NCBI RefSeq assembly: GCF_020379485.1
Contig: NW_026016996.1
Coordinates: 18,525-82,524 of the forward strand
Direction: 5' to 3'
DNA: 64,000 nucleotides
Source of the DNA: Brassica napus
Taxonomy: Eukaryota > Streptophyta > Magnoliopsida > Brassicales > Brassicaceae
Numbering within the stretch: the first letter of the stretch is position 1; every line of letters starts with the position of its first letter. The position numbers and the translations under genes are program-made. Below the pieces are notes generated by a model. The model did not search any database, was not told the origin of the DNA, and saw nothing but the letters and a program-made list of their open reading frames with translations. Of this stretch, positions 56,469 to 64,000 are shown in pieces.

Positions 56469-56762
56469 ATGAAGTTCACAGGAGTAGTATGCATCGCGTT
56501 TGTGATAGTCCTTGTATCGGCTTCAGCTCCGACCAAAGAAGTCTTGGAAGAGAAAGTGGCATGCAACTCGACAGAACATATAACATGCATACCAGCATTA
56601 CAATCCGGAAGTCAACCGTCCGCTGAATGCTGCGGAAAACTGAAAGAAGAAGAGTCGTGTTTGTGTGGTTACATACAAAATCCATTGTTTTCTCAGTATG
56701 TTACATCTGCAAATGTTCACATGGTTTTAGTGACTTGTGGTATCCCTTATCCTTCTTGCTAG
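56469..56762 (+). CDS. Type-2 non-specific lipid-transfer protein
   Basis: Small secreted protein of 97 residues, intronless, predicted to bind lipids in the apoplast. A hydrophobic signal peptide (MKFTGVVCIAFVIVLVSASA) is followed by a short acidic stretch and the eight-cysteine motif. Spacing is C-x7-C-x13-CC-x8-C-x-C-x23-C-x6-C, the nsLTP2 pattern (CLC in the centre), ending PYPSC. The start is the ATG giving the signal peptide; a longer in-frame extension upstream overlaps the TATA and is not used. A MULE-like element begins 16 bp after the stop codon, so the 3'UTR must lie in transposon sequence. Which Arabidopsis member it matches I cannot say. Confidence 0.92.
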   Translation: MKFTGVVCIAFVIVLVSASAPTKEVLEEKVACNSTEHITCIPALQSGSQPSAECCGKLKEEESCLCGYIQNPLFSQYVTSANVHMVLVTCGIPYPSC

Positions 56763-56778
56763 AATTATAAAATTCAAA

Positions 56779-58231
56779 GGGAAAATTGTTTTCTATGCCA
56801 AAAAATGATAATTATGTCCCATTAGACTAATTACTATTTTGTACCATTTTTGTCTCTAAGGCTCTTTAGTATTTTAGAAAATAAATTAAATAAATAGTTT
56901 TACAAACAAAAAAGATTGGAAATAATAGTAACTACTGATGAAATACCTATATGAATTTAGTGATATTTTTTCCAGTTTTAAAAATGTTTAAATCATAATT
57001 TCAGATTTTGTTCTACATAAAGTAGAATTGACATTCTACGAAATAGAAAATGATATCCATTTTTCATTGAATCTATTATATTTAGAATAGGGGTGGACAT
57101 TTTACCCGATATCCGAAGCCGCACCTGAACCCGAACGGGTGATATCCGAAGATAACCAAACATATGTATAATTAACCTTATATTTCTAGTTTACATCTCT
57201 CATTTTATATAAAATATTTATATTGATACTACATATATTTTAAGTTCATATGATGTACATACAATGACAGAGAAAATGATTTACTCACTTAAAATGCATG
57301 TCAAACTTTTTATTTCAAGAATTAACAAAAAGTTACATCCAAAATTTAAAAACAATAACCAAACTAATGTCTTTTTAGTTTCAAAATGTTATGTCCAAAT
57401 ATATTAATCATTCAATCTATTAAAAATAAAAATTAGTTAAGTGAAATTTATATTTTTAAATACAAGGAAAATGAAAATAAAAAGTTTAATATATTTTTTC
57501 AAATCTAAATATCTGAACCCGATCCGAAATAACCGAATCCGAACTGAAAATACCCGAACCCGACCTGAAGTTCAAAAATACCCAAACGGGTTCTACACCT
57601 CTATACGAAAAATACCCAAAAATCCAAAATACCAGACCTGAACCTGAAAAGGTATCCGACCGCCCACACCTAGTTTAGATACGTGATCTACGCAGATAAT
57701 AGTACTCTAAAAATATTTATAATACACATTCTGCACTTAACCTATCGCTCTAAAATATGTAGAAATCGAAATCTACAGATTATTATAAATCTAAAACTCG
57801 TAAAAATTGAAATATACACATTACTATAGATATAAAAACTTGTAGAAAACGAGTTCTACAGATTTACTGTAAATCTAAAACTTATAGAGATCAAAGTCTA
57901 CACATTACTATATATATGAAAATAAAATATTTGGAAATATTCAGTTTCTATATATGAATAAATTCAATTTTTCAGAATTTTTTTTGTGGGACATAAAGTA
58001 TAGGTTTAGTTTTTTTTTAGGATTTTAATGTTTTTTATTTTAATTACTTTAATTATTTATTATATTTTAATATTTGACAATTGTTTTGTTAATTGTAATT
58101 TCGAATTTATAATTCAAATTAAGGGTACTATTGTCATTTTGAAAATAATTAGCCTAATGAGACATAAAGTATATAAAATTAGTCAATTGGAACATAGTTT
58201 CCATTTTTTGGCCTAAAAAAACAATTTTTCC
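56779..58231. mobile_element. MULE-like non-autonomous element, copy 2, with nested hAT
   Basis: Ends GGGAAAATTGTTTTCTATGC and, inverse, GGAAAAATTGTTTTTTTAGG. Flanked by AAATTCAAA and AATTTCAAA (9 bp, one mismatch), the Mutator-type duplication length. The body aligns with the copy at 26842-27627 except for the nested element at 57088-57672. No coding. Confidence 0.75.
57088..57672. mobile_element. hAT-like element nested in the MULE-like copy
   Basis: Starts TAGGGGTGGACATTTTACCC and ends CCGACCGCCCACACCTA. Flanks ATTTAGAA and GTTTAGAT agree at 6 of 8 positions. The other MULE copy reads GTTTAGAATACACGATCTACG without the insert (27138 onward), an empty-site comparison. The interior is rich in ACCCGAAC/CCCGAA words. 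Confidence 0.8.
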
Positions 58232-58700
58232 AATTTCAAAATCTTATGGAACAATGCGACATGGTTTATCCAATGATTATATAATCAAATATATGATGAC
58301 ACATGTAAAATATATAGCACTAATTATTAAAAACAAAAGACCAGATTATAAAAAGTAAAAATAAACGTCGGTACGGGAGTGCGGATCAATCTCTAATTTA
58401 TTTTAAAATTCATACAAAGTAAATCAAATAATTACCCAATTTAATATTTTTTAACATGAAGGTGTGACCAAAGCTCTCGACTAATCTCTCAAAGGAAATA
58501 GTCCTAATAACTAGTCAGAGTTCTAAATTTTTAATAAAGTCTAAAACATAGCTCTATTTTCATCTTGCGAAACAATAGCAAACTTAGTTTTTGACCGGAT
58601 CCAAATTCAGCCGATAGATTTTACCCCTTGCTCCAAACCTACCTCTTACCATCATACTATCATTATTTGGTTATGTCTACTTTAATTATTATAATAACTA
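58232..58700. other. Paralogue of the 49.8/55.5 kb flanks (empty site)
   Basis: Aligns with 49770-49920 and then 55479-55690, lacking the 5.56-kb Helitron. It has about 100 extra bases after CATACAAAGTAAA relative to the filled copy; the shared word CAAAG at both sides suggests a microhomology deletion in the filled copy. Confidence 0.75.
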
Positions 58701-59345
58701 TCTATAATAGAAGTCACAACTTCATTTCATATGTGATATTTTAAATTGGACCATTATTCAGAAAACTTATCAAATGTACATGACTATTATTATCATTTTT
58801 CATAAATATTTTAAATCTATTATTAAAAGACAAATTTAACCCTCCCAAAACATTTATAAATATATAAATATTATTTACAGAATTTTATAAAATCAAGTTC
58901 AACACCTAAATAATAAATTCTAAAAATAATTATTATACCCTAAACTCAAATATTATGATATATTTAACTGAGTTGTTTTTTCAATGATATCCAAGTTGGT
59001 GTATTTCAAGCAATTTCTCAAATAGGATTTTTACTACAAAATTATTTTACAAGTACAAAATATTGTAGTTTTTTTTTTAAATAAGTTTTGTTGTTTTAAA
59101 TAGTAGCTCAAAAAAATTCATCTCTATTATATAAGTTCATTTCAATTTAATTTCCGTATAAATTCCAAATTTTAGAAATGAAACATTAAGTTATGAAAAA
59201 TAGTATTGTTACTTAATAATGTTTACAAAATAATTTCTTTTAAAAAATACAAAAATTATGTGAAATAATATTGATACATGATAATGTTATATAAATTATA
59301 ATATTTTAGTATAAAAAAATCTGCACGGATGCGTATCAAGATTGA
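58701..59345 (+). mobile_element. Decayed short Helitron
   Basis: Starts TCTATAATAGAAGTCACAAC after an A and ends near CTGCACGGATGCGTATCAAG, resembling the 3' end of the element at 47775-48867. Interior words (TCATATGTGATATTTTAAATT; TTTCTCAAATAGGAT) are shared with that element. Confidence 0.6.
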
Positions 59346-60366
59346 GTATATTGTTAAAAATAATTTGATCAAAACAATTGAAACTTAAACATCCATATTT
59401 ATGTTAAATTTTATAGATTTAGTTAGAGCATCTCCCAAAGGAACTCTATTTTGAAGTTTCCAAAACTCTATATTTGAAGTTTCCAAAACTCTATATTTGA
59501 AGTTTCAATGTGTTTTTTTCCAAAAGTAAAACTTCAAACCTAACTTCAAAATTATTTATATTTTATGCTATGGTCCTTATATTTGTCATAGTTAATGTAA
59601 ATTCTTAAAACTTATACAAATAACTAGTACATATATATAAATATTACAGAAATATTAATTATAAAAATCTTACATAAAATATAAAATTATAAATAAAAGT
59701 ACATAATTAAATATTAAACTGCAAGCAAATACTACATTATTCCATAAAATTATTTCCGTAATGCTCCCATATATGATCAACTAGTGCATGTCGAAGTAAG
59801 AAATATTTTTTATATGTAGATTACGAGCCAAAAATTATTGAAATCGGATATCCTCATTTTCCGTCATTTCAACTGTTGCTTCTGCCATTGATCTTGTATC
59901 TTTTATCGGCACATTGATATCACGTTCATCCTCAATTATCATGTTATGCATAATAATGCATGCCGTCATTATATCATGCAATACTTCCTTCTTCCAGTAA
60001 CGAGATGATCCTGCTACATGAAGACTACTGAAGGTAATAATATGGCCGCTGATAGTTTGATATCATCAAACGAAATATTTTTTGATCTTTTAAACGAAAG
60101 TACAACAAACAGGGAAAAATTCATGAGATGATTGAATTACGACTGCAAAATTATTTATATTCTATGCTATGGTCCTTATATTTGTCATAGTTAATGTAAA
60201 TTCTTAAAACTTCTATAAATAACTAGTACATATATATAAATATTACAGAAATATTAATTATTAAAATCTTACACTAAAATATAAAATTATAAATAAAAAT
60301 ACATAATTAAATATTAAACTGCAAGCAAATACTACATTATTCCATAAAATTATTTCCGTAATGCTC

Positions 60367-60591
60367 TCATATATGATCAACTAGTGCATTTCGAAGTAAG
60401 AAATGATTCTCTTTATTTTTTATTTGTAGATTACGAGCTAAAAATTGTTGAAATCGGATATCCTCATTTTCCGTCATTTCAACTGTTGCTCCTGCCATTG
60501 ATCTTGTATCCTTTATCGGCACATTGATATCATGTTCATCCTCAATTATCATGTTATGAATTATAATGCATGCCGTTATTATATCATGCAA
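60367..60591 (-). pseudogene. Harbinger transposase C-terminal fragment
   Basis: Open 74-residue piece MHDIITACIIIHNMIIEDEH...MAGATVEMTENEDIRFQQFL, the characteristic end of PIF/Harbinger (HARBI1/ALP1-like) DDE proteins after the last catalytic acidic residue. The rest of the transposase is missing. A second, more damaged copy lies 599 bp to the left. Confidence 0.8.
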
Positions 60592-60651
60592 TACTTCCTT
60601 CTTCCAGTAACGAGATGATCCTGCTACATGAAGACTACTTAAGGTAATAAT

Positions 60652-60935
60652 ATGGCCGCTGATAGTTTGATATTATTAAACGAAAAAATCCTTGATCTTT
60701 TAAACGAAAGTACAACAAACAGGAAAAAAAGTCATGAGATGATTGAATTACGACTGCAAAATGAAGCAAAAAAGTTAGCTTTTAAAGAAGTAAAAGAAGA
60801 AAATAAAATATTGCTAAAAAAACTTAGTTTCTATCGACGATGTCAATATTCGTGAATACATTCGATCTGAACAAGAAAGAATCGTACAAAAAAGGCGTCA
60901 AGAGCAACAACAACAATTATCTTCGGTTACATAAA
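60652..60935 (+). pseudogene. NAM-associated/MYB-like C-terminal fragment of the Harbinger element
   Basis: The frame LILLNEKILDLLNESTTNRK, IELRLQNEAKKLAFKEVKEE, then after a one-base shift near 60835, DVNIREYIRSEQERIVQKRR and QEQQQQLSSVT. It is a charged coiled-coil tail typical of the second (DNA-binding) protein encoded with plant Harbinger-type elements or their NAM-associated relatives. Truncated at the N-terminus. Confidence 0.6.
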
Positions 60936-61559
60936 ATTTGTTTGGACAATATTTTGAGATTTGGGAGGTTCCGGGGCAAATTTACCAGACTATTAGTGTT
61001 GTTATAATATTTAAATTTGAGTAATAATTATGTCTTCATGTGTCTTTTTAATAAGTTTTTATTATGGTTTTTTGTAATATTCTTGTTGTTTAATTCTAGT
61101 TTTAAAATATTATAAATCTTGTTTTAATTTTTTTTATTTAATTTCATGTATAAAACTTAAATTTATAAAACAAATTTGAAATATTTATGAGATAGAAAAG
61201 TTTTAAGGATTAAAACAATAAACAAAAATATATTTAAGAATTATAAATATGATGTATAATTGTAAGGACCAAAATACAAATAAAAAGATGAAACTTTAAA
61301 TTTGAAGTTTTGAAAAGTGAAACTCTATATTTGGAGTTTCACTCTTGAGATTTGTTTATGGAGAGCCAAAAACTCGTATTAGGGATTTCATAAAATTTCA
61401 GGTTTTATCAAAAAATGGGATTTGAAGATTTTTGTGGGAATTTGAAGATTTGGGTGAGGGTTTATATGGGGGTTTTGATAGTTTTTTTTTAATTAAAAAA
61501 ATCCTTAAAAGGGGAGCACATATATTGGACATTCAAGTCATCTTCTATTGAAAAGCTCA

Positions 61560-62730
61560 CGACGGATCTTTACAAAATTCTACAAGAGCAGCAATAGCCG
61601 TGTCTCACTTTCATCAGAGGAAGATCTTCTTTTTTCAGAATGAAATGTCAGTGTTCTCTGTTGAGATTGGACATGGGAGTGTTCTAATGAGGAATCCACA
61701 TTTGTTTGCTCGGGAAAAAGAATTTAAACCCAGCTCACTCTCTTCAGCTGAGAAAGTCATCCATGATACATTAATGATGCATCCTCACATTCCGTGAAGC
61801 GTGATGATATTGGAGCAGTAAGAGATTCAGAGTCTGTTAGACAAGTAATAAAGCAAGAGCAACTCAAGAGGTAAAATATCCTCAATATATCTTCAAGACG
61901 TTTTGTGCCTTAGCTCACAACTCAAATCTTTTTTTTGTATTGTTGACAGGACCAAGTCTCAAACTAGAAGAGTGCATGTTAGTGGAGTCTTTATTCACCA
62001 CTTTGTAGTATAGACTTAAAGGTGAGTTTCAAGCATCTATTTCATGTGTTGAATATATGCATTTGCAAGTCTCGGATTAAAGAATTTGTGACAATGGCCG
62101 TGAAAATGATACATCATTGCAGGATGTTTTCAGCTTTGAAAAGTGCATAGAAAAATTCACAGAGGAATAAACTGATTAAATGAATTCCTCATATTGAATC
62201 CGTTAGCCTCCGTGATAAGTTTGAACTGCATTGCTTATAGAAAAAACAACGAAAGTTCTGGCTTTGGAGAATCCTGACATAAGAATAATGTTTGGCCAGA
62301 GGTTCATGGATATTATGATGCAGGAACGTGAGTGAGTGAGTAAAGTACCCGGTTTTGGAGAAACCTGACAAGACTCCACCAAGAACACTGCCCTCAGCAG
62401 ATCGACAATGAGTATAGTTCTAATTACTTTACTTCTCTTCCAATTGCAACATCTCTGCGACGCTCTCTTGTCAGCGAATCAGGCAACGGAATGAGCGACC
62501 CTGAGCGTGAAGCCCTAGTTTCTGTCAGAAATGTTCCGGCTGGTACACCGATCATTCAGCCTCTCATGGATATTAGAATCCATTACAATTCCATAAACAA
62601 AACTTTCCACCGAAACTAAAACATGCAATCAAGTATCTCACAACAGCAGGAAGCACTAGAACCTGTCGGTTCCATAGAAGTCAGAGAACAACTATTAAGA
62701 GCGATAAACTCATCTGGTTAGAAAGGATGA
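61560..62730 (+). pseudogene. Unidentified gene relic (plus strand)
   Basis: Coding-like pieces with normal plant codon content but broken frames: FSVEIGHGSVLMRNPHLFAR (about 61650-61720), NPDIRIMFGQRFMDIMMQER (about 62268-62330), SLPIATSLRRSLVSESGNGM then SDPEREALVSVRNVPAGTPI (about 62430-62560). Stops and shifts separate them, and intron-like DNA lies between. I do not recognise the family; the arrangement suggests a decayed multi-exon host gene. Confidence 0.4.
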
Positions 62731-63552
62731 AATAGTTGTTTTTGTTTTTTTTTTGTTGAAATTCCATCTATTTAGATGGTATTCTTCTTTACTGGGTTTG
62801 ACGTACAAATTTATTTTTCTAACAATCCCAAAAAACTTTTGATAATAAATCCATATTTTCAATAAGGGAGGATTTGGTTGGCTTTTACAAATACTCAATT
62901 CAATAACCTAGAATTTGTAAGAGGTTTTATGAACACCATATCTAATAAGGGAGAATTTAAATAAATTCTGAAATTTGATGAAATCCCTAATACAATAAGC
63001 CCCTCTATATCTATATTATTAAGTTGAAGTACACAATGAGATTGGAAATTGAATCGTAGTTTAATAAAATTTGTTTCCATATTTGATCTAGCAGTATCGA
63101 TTAATTGTATTTCCATATCACTTAGTTTAACAATTTTTTAATTATATTACTTTTAACAATAATTCACATCATTAATTAATTACCATAATAATACTAGTGC
63201 ATATTTTTATTTATTAGTTAATCATATTAACTTTGTGCAATTTAAAATCAAAATTTTAAATAACTAGGTTTTGCATCTGATTAACTTTTGAGTTAGTTTG
63301 TTTTATTAAACATTTATTGAGTTTCAATCGGTGGAAAATTACGTAGCCAAAACCATACTTCAAAGATATGTTTTTGTAATAAAATAATAACTTCAAATCA
63401 AATAATAAAAATTGCTACATTTATTGCACTTAATTTTCACTCCAAGAATTATTTTACTAACAAAAAAACTCTTTTATTTACTTATTTTTTTTAGTTTAGC
63501 CAAACACATAAAATAGATTTTTTATTAGTTATAAATCAGTTATAAATGAACA
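62731..63552. other. AT-rich spacer, nothing recognised
   Basis: No supported frame or repeat boundary in this stretch. Confidence 0.5.
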
Positions 63553-64000
63553 CTAGATTTTGACCGCGCTTAGAAAGCGCGGGTTTGTTTGTTTTCCTTT
63601 ACTAATCGAAAACGCTCATTTGCAAAAACTGATTTGCAATTACCATTATTTTTGTTTCGAACCATAACATTGATTTTTTAGGGTTTATATCATTTTTTTC
63701 TCTTCAAAATGGTATTGTTTCGAATATGGTAGTTGTTCTACGAAATGTTTGAGTTTTTAAGATTTGTTTTCCATATCTGACCTAGATTCATGGTTGGACC
63801 TATAATCCGGTTCGGATTATGAAAAATTTGTTAATGAAAATCTGATATACCAGGTAAAAATCCAAAACTCACTATTAACCTGCAATCTGATACCATTGAG
63901 CCGATACAAAATATCTAATAGTAATTTTTTTTTAAATTGATAAATTGCTCATATATTTATTAATATTATATAAATTAGTGATTCCTTAGAATTTTGATAA
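63553..64000 (-). mobile_element. Helitron 3' end, element continues beyond the window
   Basis: On the minus strand the stem CCGCGC-TTTCTAAG-GCGCGG type hairpin (plus 63564-63582) is followed by TCAAAATCTAG ending at 63553 and a host T. The body extends rightward past the window edge. Confidence 0.75.

Larger units (their letters stand above)
59426..61350. mobile_element. PIF/Harbinger remnant with internal tandem duplication
   Basis: The left end GAGCATCTCCCAAAGG is preceded by TTA, the Harbinger target. Inside are two copies of a transposase C-terminus on the minus strand (59750-60000 damaged, 60367-60591 open) and a plus-strand NAM-associated/MYB-like frame. A unit of 599 bp is duplicated in tandem (about 59552-60150 and 60151-60749). 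The right terminus is not clear. Confidence 0.65.

Noticed and set aside
1..64000. CRISPR arrays, bacterial operons, plasmid or phage systems
   Set aside because: The window is plant nuclear DNA with spliced genes; no regularly spaced repeat-spacer array or prokaryotic gene organisation is seen.

Overview
This is nuclear plant DNA: AT-rich, with intron-containing genes and dense in transposable elements. The gene order points to Brassicaceae, probably the Brassica lineage. Reading left to right I recognise RHM1 (only a 3' relic), TPS1, NADK3, BBX22/LZF1, MSL6 (5'-truncated), plastid RPL13 and a small B3-domain gene. From memory this is the order of the Arabidopsis thaliana chromosome 1 block around At1g78570-At1g78640. 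The broken RHM1, MSL6 and perhaps TPS1 copies fit one fractionated member of a polyploid (Brassica-type) set; that last step is inference.

Layout. 0-3 kb: decayed F-box/FBD gene and a Stowaway-like MITE. 4.4-9.6 kb: Copia remnant joined to a minus-strand Helitron with Rep/helicase and RPA70-like coding relics, whose 5' terminus is visible at 9562. 9.9-15 kb: RHM1 relic and the 15-exon TPS1 gene, which carries four apparent single-base deletions in its first four exons. 17.5-27.6 kb: transposon-rich spacer with a 15-bp-TSD retroposon, a hAT-like element holding a minisatellite of E2F-type motifs, a second array of the same motif in inverse orientation, a CASP-like exon relic cut by a hAT element, and a MULE-like element. 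27.8-29.8 kb: intact NADK3. 30.8-35.5 kb: full-length Copia element with identical LTRs and an open polyprotein, inserted about 78 bp upstream of the BBX22 ATG. 35.6-40.5 kb: BBX22, MSL6 relic, a Cassandra-type solo LTR with 5S rRNA-derived sequence, and RPL13. 41-49 kb: LINE tail, several non-autonomous Helitrons, the B3 gene and a hAT. 49.9-55.5 kb: a Helitron that carries a RING-finger fragment and a TSO1-like CXC fragment; its ends are supported by a related uninterrupted sequence at 58.5 kb. 56.5 kb: intact type-2 lipid-transfer protein with a MULE-like element starting 16 bp after its stop. 59.4-61.3 kb: PIF/Harbinger remnant with a tandem duplication. 63.55 kb to the end: 3' end of another Helitron.

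Apparently functional host genes are NADK3 (NADH kinase, peroxisomal-type C-terminus), BBX22 (light-signalling B-box factor), RPL13 (plastid ribosome), the B3 protein and the nsLTP2. They are conserved neighbours rather than a pathway. The most interesting biology is how mobile DNA reshaped the block: promoter displacement at BBX22, amplification of E2F-like sites, exon capture by a Helitron, and repeated insertion of one MITE family into introns of three neighbouring genes. All calls are from reading the sequence; no database search was run.
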